Source: an uncultured Lachnospiraceae bacterium (GTDB taxonomy: Bacteria; Bacillota; Clostridia; Lachnospirales; Lachnospiraceae). Taken from it: DNA of 21,659 bases. Of this stretch, positions 1 to 6,337 are shown in pieces. Within the stretch, counting starts at the first letter, position 1. Every line of letters starts with the position of its first letter. Below the pieces are notes generated by a model. That model was not told the origin of the DNA, ran no database searches, and saw only the letters and a program-made list of their open reading frames with translations. Where the stretch lies: the NCBI GenBank assembly GCA_910586005.1, contig CAJUHG010000052.1:1-21659 (forward strand). Direction: 5' to 3'. Both the position numbers and the translations under genes were made by a program.

Positions 1-261
1 TTACTACACAATCAATTTTTCCCTGTTTTAGAGATTGTACAGCATCTGCTCCCTTTTTATAACGCTCAATTGTCGTTTTATCATCTTTTTTAAATTCATC
101 TGACACATAAGTATCTCCAGTAGTTCCCAATTGAACACCAATTTTTTTACCTGCCATATCTTCTGCAGAATGAACCCGATTTTCTGTATACCACATCCTA
201 CTAAACCTAATATCATTGCTCCTGCTAGCAATAATATTGTTAATTTTTTCCCATTTTTCAT
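1..261 (-). pseudogene. Decayed amino-acid ABC transporter substrate-binding lipoprotein, partial
   Basis: The reading starts at an ATG (259-261) behind a strong AGGAGG (270-275) and encodes a textbook lipoprotein signal: basic MKNGKK, a hydrophobic run, and the lipobox LVGC with Cys at residue 23. Right after the Cys that frame turns into nonsense and stops at about 28. From about position 187 leftward another frame is open to the window edge and reads as the middle of a solute-binding family 3 protein (ENRVHSAEDMAGKKIGVQ, then LGTTGDTYVSDEFKK, then ADAVQSLKQGKIDCVV). Family members normally have about 100 residues of lobe I between these two parts, so an internal deletion plus a frame change has joined them. 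The rest lies beyond the edge. The family call rests on motif recall. An assembly error is the main alternative to true decay. Confidence 0.8.
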
Positions 262-370
262 GTTTACATCCTCCTAAAATTGTTGCAATATCCTCATTTA
301 AACCTTTAAATTTCATTTTTGTGAACTAGGTAAAAGATAAGATATGCTGTATAAATACACGTTAGCCTGT

Positions 371-399
371 ATAATATAACAAAATTACAGAAAATGCAA
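371..399 (-). promoter_or_regulatory. Predicted sigma-A promoter of the decayed binding-protein gene
   Basis: On the minus strand TTGCAT (399-394) and TATTAT (376-371) are separated by exactly 17 bases, about 100 bases upstream of the ATG at 261. The promoter and ribosome site look intact although the gene is broken. This is inferred from consensus only. Confidence 0.5.
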
Positions 400-486
400 T
401 GGATTTGGCTTTTATTTTTTAGATTATACAATAATTCGCCTTATTATTTATATTCACAGCCTTGATTTTTCAAAGTTCTAAAATTC

Positions 487-515
487 TTGATTTTTCTTTT
501 TCTTAGTTTTATAAT
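487..515 (+). promoter_or_regulatory. Predicted sigma-A promoter for the CPBP protease gene
   Basis: TTGATT (487-492) and TATAAT (510-515) are 17 bases apart on the plus strand. Transcription would start near 522 and give a leader of about 160 bases before the ATG at 683. I see no clear regulatory hairpin in that leader. Together with the oppositely directed promoter at 371-399 this makes 262-682 a divergent promoter region. Confidence 0.55.
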
Positions 516-682
516 AAAACCACATTACAAGTTATAAAATACACTCTCGTGCAAAAGTATTATACTGCTAAGTGGCTGCACTTGATGTAGAAAAACACAT
601 AAGCTTCTGATAAATAAAAGCTCAGAAAAGCTGCTTCTTATCACTTTATTCTAACTAAACCGAAAGAAAGGATTTCTAAATC

Positions 683-1561
683 ATGAAAATATTAAAAAAA
701 ATTGGCAGTATTTTATTTTGCTTGCTTCCATGCCTTTTAGCTTTTGCTATTCAAATGCTTGTAACTTTTATTGGAGTTTTCCTAAAAATAATTGTCTTTG
801 TAAGTCAAAATACGTTCCAAATTAGCAATTTGTCTGACCCTCAATTTTTAATACAACTCGTACAAGACAGTCAGTTTCTTGCTGGATTATCTGCCATTTA
901 TGCAGTAATTGCCGCTATTGTGTTAGGATTTTGGTATTGGAAACGTTTTGTTCCCAAAAGACAGCCCAAACGTAAAATTTCATCTATTATTACCCCTCAA
1001 ATGTTGATTGGATTGATATTCCTAATGCTTGGTATGCAATATATATCCACTTATCTGGTTATGCTTGTTTCTGTTATTAATCCTGCTTGGTATGATACTT
1101 ATCAAGAATTAATGGAAGGTATTGGTTTTGGGAATATCACATTTATCTTAGTGCTATATTCTGTCTTAATTGCTCCAATCAGTGAAGAAATTATTTTTCG
1201 TGGGATCACATTAAAATATGCCACTAAAGCTATGCCTTTCTTTTTGGCAAATATTTTTCAAGCATTTTTATTTGGTATTTTTCATGGAAATGTTGTACAA
1301 GGAACATATGCTTTTGTAACAGGAATGTTCTGTGGATATGTCTGTCTCAAAGGAGGAAGCCTTTATCTATCTATTTTGTTTCATATGCTATTTAATATTT
1401 GGGGAACTTTTGCTCCAGATTTTCTTTCCTATTCTGGTAATTCCCTTCTGCTTCATATAGTCATTTTTGCTATTGCAGTATGTTTCACACTTGCAGGAGT
1501 TTTCTTATATCAAAAAGGTATTGATAAACGTACTCCTATACTAGACACTTATAATGAATAA
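683..1561 (+). CDS. CPBP family intramembrane glutamic protease (Abi/CAAX-type)
   Basis: This is a 292-residue polytopic membrane protein with the three CPBP (Abi) motifs. They are EEIIFRG at residues 168-174 (catalytic Glu pair and Arg), FGIFHGN with His201, and HMLFN with His234 and Asn238. Hydrophobic segments fill the rest, starting with a long one at residues 7-45, and a basic loop (KRFVPKRQPKRK) lies near residue 90. The family includes Rce1-like prenyl-protein proteases and bacterial proteins that process or give immunity to peptides, but most bacterial members have no known substrate. The start is supported by AGAAAGGA 9-15 bases upstream. It stands alone on the plus strand with no bacteriocin or peptide gene beside it, so no substrate can be proposed. 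Confidence 0.9.
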   Translation: MKILKKIGSILFCLLPCLLAFAIQMLVTFIGVFLKIIVFVSQNTFQISNLSDPQFLIQLVQDSQFLAGLSAIYAVIAAIVLGFWYWKRFVPKRQPKRKISSIITPQMLIGLIFLMLGMQYISTYLVMLVSVINPAWYDTYQELMEGIGFGNITFILVLYSVLIAPISEEIIFRGITLKYATKAMPFFLANIFQAFLFGIFHGNVVQGTYAFVTGMFCGYVCLKGGSLYLSILFHMLFNIWGTFAPDFLSYSGNSLLLHIVIFAIAVCFTLAGVFLYQKGIDKRTPILDTYNE

Positions 1562-1653
1562 CTAAACTATAAAAATGCTATTGGGGCTTACATACGCTTG
1601 TAGCCGAACAGGAAAAAAGCATTATTCTCCATATAATTTTTACAAATAATCTC
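1562..1653 (+). other. Intergenic nested inverted repeat, no gene
   Basis: An outer pair AATGCT (1574-1579) / AGCATT (1618-1623) encloses GGCTTAC (1585-1591) / GTAGCC (1600-1605), which pair with one bulged T. No T-run follows the outer stem, so this is not a convincing intrinsic terminator for the CPBP gene. A 15-base tandem duplication (TTTACAAATAATCT at 1639-1652 and again at 1654-1667) starts at its end and supplies the -35 box of the next promoter. Confidence 0.35.
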
Positions 1654-1682
1654 TTTACAAATAATCTTTCACATGATATATT
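1654..1682 (+). promoter_or_regulatory. Predicted sigma-A promoter for the Ig-like protein gene
   Basis: TTTACA (1654-1659) and TATATT (1677-1682) are 17 bases apart. The predicted start point, near 1689, falls inside the palindrome at 1687-1707. The resulting leader is about 235 bases long. The call rests on consensus and spacing only. Confidence 0.5.
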
Positions 1683-1686
1683 AGAA

Positions 1687-1707
1687 AAATCACAGAATCT
1701 GTGATTT
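1687..1707. promoter_or_regulatory. 21-bp perfect palindrome at the predicted start point, likely operator
   Basis: The arm AAATCACAGA (1687-1696) and its exact complement TCTGTGATTT (1698-1707) flank a single A. A one-base loop cannot fold well as RNA, so a dimeric DNA-binding repressor site is the more natural reading. It begins five bases after the -10 box. No regulator gene in the window can be paired with it. Confidence 0.55.
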
Positions 1708-1725
1708 CTGATTTATAACATTTAT

Positions 1726-1924
1726 AACAATAGAAAGTTTGCAACGTGTGCTTTCTATTGTTTACACGAAGACGCAAAGTGAGAAGCATTGTCGAGTTTG
1801 CCCGTAAGAGGAATCGCACCTGCGAACCTGAACAGTCTCTCAGAGTGTGACACTCGTGGTCTATAACAATGGAATATTTTCCATTTGTTGCTGGACTTCT
1901 TACCCTCTTGAATGGAGGGCTTCT
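1726..1924 (+). ncRNA. Structured 5' leader of the Ig-like protein gene, unknown class
   Basis: The leader holds many inverted repeats. A 12-bp hairpin pairs 1726-1737 with 1751-1762. An alternative fold pairs TTTGC (1738-1742) with GCAAA (1774-1778) and GTGT (1746-1749) with ACAC (1764-1767), and excludes the first. GTAAGAGG (1804-1811) can pair with CTTCTTAC (1896-1903, one G-U) and close a multi-branch domain. That domain contains TCGC/GCGA (1814-1825), GAGTGT/ACACTC (1843-1855) and a hairpin near 1865-1890. Finally CCCTC (1903-1907) faces GAGGG (1915-1919), which is the ribosome site of the ATG at 1925. This layout resembles a riboswitch or a cis-acting RNA acting on translation. I do not recognise the class. 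GACGCAAAG (1771-1779) recalls c-di-GMP-I aptamers, but their other conserved blocks are missing. Confidence 0.45.
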
Positions 1925-2938
1925 ATGTCAACAAAGAAAAAACATATCTTACGAACGACTTTTGTTATATTCTGTTTGGTATCCATACTTTTTATTTCTA
2001 TCCATCCATCCCAAAAAGTGTATGCTGCTTCTCGCATGGGATTTGTAATTCTAAATAATTATTCCAAAACTTTAAAAATTGGAGATGAACATTATCTACT
2101 TGCAATTACTTCAAATGGAAAAAAGCCAACTTTTTCTTCTAGTGATTCCAAGGTTGCTTCTGTAAACACTTATGGAAAAATCACTGCAAAAAAAGCTGGC
2201 ACTGCAAAAATCAAAGTAAAAATCAAAGGTGGAGAAGCTAGTTGCACAATAAAAGTAGAAAAGACAAAAATTCAATTAAGTGCAAAGCGTATTTCTCTAG
2301 AAAATGGTTACACAACACAACTAAAGGTTACATCTTCTACAGGTCATCCTGTCACATTTCGTTCTAGTAAAAGAAGTATAGCAACCGTGGATGAATCTGG
2401 AAATATTACTGCAAAAAAACCTGGCACAACCACAATTACAGCAATGGTAGACAAAGAAACTGCAAGTTGTGTCTTAACAGTAAAAAAACCAACTGTCCGC
2501 CTTAATAAAACATCCGCCTCTTTATACAGAAAACAGAAAATTCGTCTATCTGTCAAATCCACATCAAAAAGTCTCCCAAAATGGAAAAGTAATAAAAAAA
2601 GCGTAGCTATTGTAGACAACTTTGGTACTGTAACAGCCATAAAAAATGGCACTGCTATCATTACTGTAACAGTAGATGGTGTTAGTAAAACTTGTGAAAT
2701 CACTGTAAAAAAACCCATTGTTAAATTTGAGGAAAGTGAACTTACTTTAAAAATTGGAGAAGAAAAAATGGTAAAAGTATCTGTTTCTTCTGGAAATAAA
2801 CCTATCTTTTCAAGTTCTAATACTTGTATTGCCTCAGTAGATGAAACTGGAAAAATATCTGCCAATGATGTTGGAAAAGCGTATATTTATGCCACAGAAG
2901 ATGGTGTAAAAAGCCGCTTAAAAGTTACTGTAAAATAA
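1925..2938 (+). CDS. Secreted protein with four bacterial Ig-like (Big_2) repeats
   Basis: I place the start at the ATG at 1925, five bases after GGAGGG (1914-1919) and directly before a signal peptide. The longer reading from GTG at 1847 would run through the structured leader and has no ribosome site. The 337-residue product has a basic N-terminus (MSTKKK), a hydrophobic core at 11-27, and a likely cleavage site in VYAAS near residue 34. It continues with four tandem repeats of about 75 residues (roughly 41-112, 114-187, 189-262, 264-337). Each carries the Big_2 core of the type IASVDETGKISA followed by a Gly and a beta-rich end. Repeats 1-3 have a Cys at the same place (107, 182, 257). The fourth lacks it but has Cys301. 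No LPxTG, GW, SLH or lipobox anchor is seen. Big_2 domains usually serve adhesion or surface display, and the target here is unknown. A weak hairpin (2959-2986) follows the stop without a T-run. Confidence 0.85.
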   Translation: MSTKKKHILRTTFVIFCLVSILFISIHPSQKVYAASRMGFVILNNYSKTLKIGDEHYLLAITSNGKKPTFSSSDSKVASVNTYGKITAKKAGTAKIKVKIKGGEASCTIKVEKTKIQLSAKRISLENGYTTQLKVTSSTGHPVTFRSSKRSIATVDESGNITAKKPGTTTITAMVDKETASCVLTVKKPTVRLNKTSASLYRKQKIRLSVKSTSKSLPKWKSNKKSVAIVDNFGTVTAIKNGTAIITVTVDGVSKTCEITVKKPIVKFEESELTLKIGEEKMVKVSVSSGNKPIFSSSNTCIASVDETGKISANDVGKAYIYATEDGVKSRLKVTVK

Positions 2939-3047
2939 TTATAATAGTACAAAATTTGTCTAAAGAGTTATATACTTCGCTTTAGAAAATAATACAAATA
3001 AACTAAAATACAAATAAGGGTAAGAGTCTAGCAAATCAGAATTTCAA

Positions 3048-4403
3048 TTATTCTTCTAATGTTCTTGTAATATCTTTTAACCACCGAAAACTTTTATAAT
3101 GATGATATACAACTGGAATTTTCCAAAATTCATCCAAACAAAGAATAAAATATACTACCATTGGGGGCAATTTCAATACAAATGCTGCCAAAAATCCCAA
3201 AGGTACACTAATAAACCACATAACAATAATATCACAAATCATTCCAAATCTAGAATCGCCTCCTGCGCGAAATACACCAGCAATAAGCAATGTATTCATT
3301 GCTTGTCCTACTACATAATAGGCACTAATAAGAAGCATAAAATCTAAATAGCCACTTGCTCGCTCTGTTAAATTAAAACATACAAATACTAAAGGACGAA
3401 TCAAAAGAAGTATAACACCTGTTAAAATTCCTACTATTAATGTTAGATAGCAAGATTTTTTGGCATCCCGTTTTACTTCTTCAAATTTTCCTTCTCCTAT
3501 TTCTATACCAAGCAATACGGCTGCTCCAGAACCCAAAGCAAAACACAAAATTGTACATAAGTTACGAACCGTTGCTGCTACAGAACTTGCTGCCACCACA
3601 TCCGCATTCATATGTCCCATAATTGCTGAATACATAGAGAAAGCAACTGTCCAAGCACAATCATTAATGAGAGCTGGAATTGCATATTTCATAAAATCTT
3701 GGAATAATAATTTATGTCTTCCAAACATAACTTTAAGATTGATTTGAAATATTTTTCCTCTGCAAGCATCTACAAGACATAACAACAACTCTACAATACG
3801 GGCAGTAACAGTACCAATTGCTACACCAATTACTCCCAGCTTTGGCATTCCACCAATTCCAAAAATAAATACTGCATTTAACACTACGTTCATTACTAAT
3901 GCCACAGAACTAATAAAGGTGCTTAAATGTGCTCGTTCCATACTTCTTAATACACATAAGTACACTTGAGAAAAACTCATACATATATAAGAAACTCCTA
4001 TAATTCTTAAATAGGAAGAACCAATAGAAATCAATGTACGATCATCTGTATAGATTTGCATAAGTATCTCTGGCACAAGCACAGCACCAGTGGCAAGAAT
4101 TACTGTAATTACAATTGCTATTTTCATAGCAATTCCCATAACTGCCTGAATAGCATTTGTATCTTTCTTTCCCCAATACTGTGAAGCCAACATAGTAACC
4201 CCAGAAGATATACCATAAAAAACTCCTGATAATAGAAATTGAAACTGGTTGGCCAAAGATACTGCCGACAATTCTGTCTGTCCAACATAGCCCAACATAA
4301 ATACATCTGCTGAATTTACTGCATTAGTAATAAAGTTCTGAATAGTAATAGGTATTACCAATGCCGCCAATGCATGATAAAATCTTCTATTTTCTGCTCT
4401 CAT
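3048..4403 (-). CDS. MATE family multidrug efflux transporter
   Basis: This 451-residue inner-membrane protein has the length and hydrophobic pattern of a 12-helix MATE exporter, which expels cationic drugs or metabolites in exchange for Na+ or H+. The N-terminus (RRFYHALAALVIPITIQN, then ADVFMLGYVG) and the TMLASQYWGKKD loop are typical of the first MatE half. The second half starts around KYAIPALINDCAW and repeats the fold. The substrate cannot be told from sequence. The chosen ATG (4403) has an in-frame TGA nine bases upstream (4412-4410) and no good Shine-Dalgarno; GGGG lies too far away. A short ORF ending at that TGA suggests translational coupling (see the leader). It stands alone between the Ig-like gene and ychF. 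Confidence 0.93.
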   Translation of the reverse strand: MRAENRRFYHALAALVIPITIQNFITNAVNSADVFMLGYVGQTELSAVSLANQFQFLLSGVFYGISSGVTMLASQYWGKKDTNAIQAVMGIAMKIAIVITVILATGAVLVPEILMQIYTDDRTLISIGSSYLRIIGVSYICMSFSQVYLCVLRSMERAHLSTFISSVALVMNVVLNAVFIFGIGGMPKLGVIGVAIGTVTARIVELLLCLVDACRGKIFQINLKVMFGRHKLLFQDFMKYAIPALINDCAWTVAFSMYSAIMGHMNADVVAASSVAATVRNLCTILCFALGSGAAVLLGIEIGEGKFEEVKRDAKKSCYLTLIVGILTGVILLLIRPLVFVCFNLTERASGYLDFMLLISAYYVVGQAMNTLLIAGVFRAGGDSRFGMICDIIVMWFISVPLGFLAAFVLKLPPMVVYFILCLDEFWKIPVVYHHYKSFRWLKDITRTLEE

Positions 4404-4409
4404 AATAAA

Positions 4410-4495
4410 TCAGCAAGGAACCCCACTATCTTTAGGTAGGTGAGGAGATTGCATCACATAATGGCAACTCCTGTTTCTTGCGCTCTCCTTTCCAT
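4410..4495 (-). promoter_or_regulatory. Leader of the MATE gene with short ORFs and competing hairpins
   Basis: Reading the minus strand, CAGGAG (4473-4468) stands eight bases before ATG-TGA (4459-4454), a start directly followed by a stop. An overlapping ATG (4454-4452) opens a 14-codon ORF, MQSPHLPKDSGVPC, which stops at 4410 six bases before the transporter ATG. A further 13-codon ORF (MERRAQETGVAIM) starts at 4495, without a ribosome site. The first hairpin pairs AGGAG and TTGC with GCAA and CTCCT (4472-4443) and holds ATG-TGA in its loop. The second pairs CCTCACCTA (4445-4437) with TAGTGGGG, and the two share bases 4445-4443. Outer arms GCAAGAAA and TTCCTTGC close the element. This fits ribosome-mediated attenuation, which is inference. 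Confidence 0.45.
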
Positions 4496-4500
4496 TAAAA

Positions 4501-4528
4501 ATAATATTCTTGTTTTTATTAATTACAA
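4501..4528 (-). promoter_or_regulatory. Possible promoter of the MATE gene
   Basis: TTGTAA (4528-4523) and TATTAT (4506-4501) are 16 bases apart on the minus strand. The start point would be near 4494, so the short ORF at 4495 would probably lie at or outside the 5' end of this transcript. The surrounding DNA is very A+T-rich, so chance matches are likely. Confidence 0.35.
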
Positions 4529-4539
4529 TTTTTTATAAA

Positions 4540-4660
4540 ATTCTTCTATATTTCAAAAAGCCACGTATGAAAATCGAGTAAAGAAGATTCTCTTCCCCTA
4601 CTTGCTGCGCGTGGGGCACCTACTGCTTAAGCAGTAAATTTCCTTATGCTCCTCTGTGCA
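4540..4660. other. Intergenic DNA with several small inverted repeats, no gene
   Basis: This stretch between the MATE promoter and the ychF terminator has no credible coding frame. It holds a perfect 16-base palindrome, TACTGCTTAAGCAGTA (4621-4636). It also has an inverted pair CCCC/GGGG around 4596-4617 and TTATGC/GCATAA around 4644-4662. None is followed by a T-run, so they are not clear terminators. Confidence 0.3.
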
Positions 4661-4698
4661 TAAAAATATCCCCAAAGCCACCATGACTTCAGGGATAT
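4661..4698 (-). terminator. Rho-independent terminator of ychF
   Basis: On the minus strand ATATCCC (4698-4692) pairs with GGGATAT (4672-4666). A second stem AAGTC/GGCTT lies inside it around an ATGGT loop, and a run of T (4666-4662) follows. It lies about 60 bases after the ychF stop codon. Between gene and hairpin sits an imperfect direct repeat of about 19 bases (4695-4712 and 4723-4742 on the plus strand). Confidence 0.75.
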
Positions 4699-4760
4699 AG
4701 GTCCTTTTATCTACTTTTAGACATATAAGGCCTCTTTTATCTGATAATACATACATGTTT

Positions 4761-5858
4761 TTATACATTAAACCGGAACAAAATTACATCACCATCTTTT
4801 ACAATATATTCTTTTCCCTCTAAACCTACTAGACCTTTTTCTTTTGCTGCTGCAAGTGAACCACAATCTAGTAAATCCTGATAATTTACCACTTCTGCGC
4901 GAATAAATCCACGTTCAAAATCGGAATGAATTTTTCCAGCAGCCTGTGGTGCTTTTGTACCATTTTTAATTGTCCATGCACGTGTTTCATCTTCCCCTGA
5001 GGTTAAATAGCTAATCAGTCCCAAAAGACTGTAACTTGCTTTAATCAATTTTTCCAAACCAGACTCTTTCAGTCCTAATTCTTCTAAGAACATAGCTTTT
5101 TCTTCATCTTCTAATTCTGCAATCTCCTGTTCTATTTGAGCACAAATTACAAATACTTCACAGTTCTCTTCTGCTGCATTTTTTCTTACTTCTTGCACAA
5201 ATATATTGTTTGTCCCATCTTCTGCCAAATCATTTTCTGTTACATTTGCTGCATAAATTACTGGTTTTGCGGTTAATAAATGATATCCTTTAAACCAAAG
5301 TTCCTCATCTTCATCTTCTATTTCAAAGTTTTTTGCAAGCTTTCCATTCTCCAAATGTGATTTTACTCGTTCCAAAAGTTTTAATTCTTTGGCAAGGGTC
5401 TTGTCCATTCTAGCCCCTTTACTAGTCTTAGCAATTCTCCGTTCTAAAATTTCTATATCTGAAAAAATCAGTTCTAAATTAATGGTTTCAATGTCACGTA
5501 CTGGATTAATACTTCCATCTACATGAACAATATTGGAATCTTCAAAGCAACGAACCACATGAACAATTGCATCTACCTCGCGAATATTAGATAAAAATTG
5601 ATTGCCAAGACCTTCTCCTTTACTAGCGCCCTTTACTAATCCTGCAATGTCCACAAATTCAATCACTGCTGGCGTTACTTTCTTAGATTGATATAAATCT
5701 CCTAACTTTTTTAGACGTTCATCTGGTACTGTCACAATTCCTACATTTGGGTCAATCGTACAAAAAGGATAATTTGCAGACTCTGCACCAGCTTTTGTCA
5801 ATGAATTAAATAATGTACTTTTTCCTACATTTGGTAATCCTACAATTCCTAGTTTCAT
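4761..5858 (-). CDS. ychF: Redox-regulated ATPase YchF (Obg family)
   Basis: The 365-residue protein matches full-length YchF/OLA1, a cytosolic P-loop ATPase of the Obg group that associates with ribosomes and influences stress responses. Visible motifs are the P-loop GLPNVGKST (residues 7-15), FCTIDPN in switch I (32-38), and DIAGLVKGASKGEGLGN (70-86) in G3/switch II. Where GTPases have NKxD it has NVTE within IYAANVTEND, the change linked to ATP rather than GTP use. The C-terminal TGS domain ends in KEYIVKDGDVILFRFNV. The start is clear: AAGGAGG (5876-5870) lies 11 bases upstream of the ATG. It has its own promoter and terminator and so is probably a single-gene unit. Confidence 0.97.
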   Translation of the reverse strand: MKLGIVGLPNVGKSTLFNSLTKAGAESANYPFCTIDPNVGIVTVPDERLKKLGDLYQSKKVTPAVIEFVDIAGLVKGASKGEGLGNQFLSNIREVDAIVHVVRCFEDSNIVHVDGSINPVRDIETINLELIFSDIEILERRIAKTSKGARMDKTLAKELKLLERVKSHLENGKLAKNFEIEDEDEELWFKGYHLLTAKPVIYAANVTENDLAEDGTNNIFVQEVRKNAAEENCEVFVICAQIEQEIAELEDEEKAMFLEELGLKESGLEKLIKASYSLLGLISYLTSGEDETRAWTIKNGTKAPQAAGKIHSDFERGFIRAEVVNYQDLLDCGSLAAAKEKGLVGLEGKEYIVKDGDVILFRFNV

Positions 5859-5876
5859 TTTTCTATATACCTCCTT

Positions 5877-5897
5877 AAAAATGCCTTAAAATAGGCA
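5877..5897 (-). terminator. Terminator-like hairpin directly before the ychF ribosome site
   Basis: On the minus strand TGCCT (5897-5893) and AGGCA (5886-5882) form a stem with a six-base loop, followed by TTTTT (5881-5877). The AAGGAGG of ychF starts at the very next base. It may end transcripts of the long upstream operon, or act as an attenuator of ychF, since the best ychF promoter lies upstream of it. The stem is short, so its strength is uncertain. Confidence 0.5.
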
Positions 5898-5942
5898 CTT
5901 TCCGTTATTTCTATATTTCTTCGAGTACCAATCCGAATACCA

Positions 5943-5971
5943 ATTTTAAATGATTTTAAGCATTTTTTCAA
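5943..5971 (-). promoter_or_regulatory. Predicted promoter of ychF
   Basis: TTGAAA (5971-5966) and TAAAAT (5948-5943) are 17 bases apart on the minus strand. The start point would be near 5936. The roughly 78-base leader contains a 12-base direct repeat (TTGGTATTCGGA followed by TTGGTACTCGAA) and then the hairpin at 5897-5882. Confidence 0.5.
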
Positions 5972-5989
5972 TATTATTTCTATTAGATT

Positions 5990-6317
5990 TTATTCTTCCT
6001 CTGATACAGACAACCATTGAATAAATGCTGTTTTATCTATACTGTTATATCCCATATTTTTATAGAAATTCAATGTTTTTTCTTTCTTACTCCCTGTAAG
6101 TAGCATTATTTTATAACAATTGTTTTATTGTGCTATTTTTTTTGCATATTCTAGACATTCAGATGCAAAACCTTGTTCTCTAACTTCTATATGAGTCACT
6201 ACATTTTCAATAAAAGCATAGGGACGTACACTTCTCATCAAATTTGGAATAATAACACATACACACGAAGATACAATTTTCCCATTCCTCTCATTAACAA
6301 TCAAATTCACGTACCAT
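5990..6317 (-). pseudogene. Dead GNAT acetyltransferase gene (deletion, frameshift, nonsense codon)
   Basis: A ribosome site AGGAGA (6327-6322) and ATG (6317) lie about 20 bases after the thiN stop, but this frame ends after seven codons. Another frame from about 6310 reads as the acetyl-CoA-binding half of a GNAT protein: GKIVSSCVCVIIPNL, then ENVVTHIEVREQGFASECL, where EQGFAS takes the place of the usual R/Q-x-x-G-x-G/A loop. It meets a TAA at 6127-6125. The same frame then continues with the expected end (MLLTGSKKEKTLNFYKNMGY, KTAFIQWL) to a TAA at 5992-5990. The N-terminal 50-70 residues usual for the family are missing. So there is a 5' deletion with frame change and one premature stop. 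A 61-residue GTG-started product could be made but would lack part of the fold. Confidence 0.8.
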
Positions 6318-6337
6318 AAGTTCTCCTATATTTTTTC

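Noticed and set aside
1..316. Frame from ATG 316 leading into the binding-protein fragment
   Set aside because: Its first part is only the out-of-frame reading of the leader and signal peptide, so the opening is by chance.
1771..1779. GACGCAAAG, which recalls the c-di-GMP-I (GEMM) aptamer
   Set aside because: The preceding GGCAAAC-type block, the GNRA-capped stem and the second hairpin of the aptamer are not found, so I do not call the class.
1796..1822. On the minus strand AGGTGCGATTCCTCTTACGG looks like the T-arm and acceptor end of a tRNA
   Set aside because: No matching 5' acceptor, D-arm or anticodon stem is found within 75 bases upstream.
1847..1924. Longer GTG start for the Ig-like protein
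   Set aside because: It has no ribosome site, lies before the signal peptide and overlaps the structured leader.
2344..2865. 173-codon minus-strand frame opposite the Ig-like repeats
   Set aside because: It is a shadow of the repeated coding sequence and has no ribosome site or family motif.
2959..2986. TCTAAAG/CTTTAGA hairpin as a terminator between the Ig-like and MATE genes
   Set aside because: The stem is short, A/T-rich, has a 14-base loop, and no T-run follows on either strand.
4400..4500. IS200/IS605 right end or transposase remnant
   Set aside because: The stem-loops are suggestive but no transposase or TnpB coding fragment is present. Kept only as a hypothesis in the findings.
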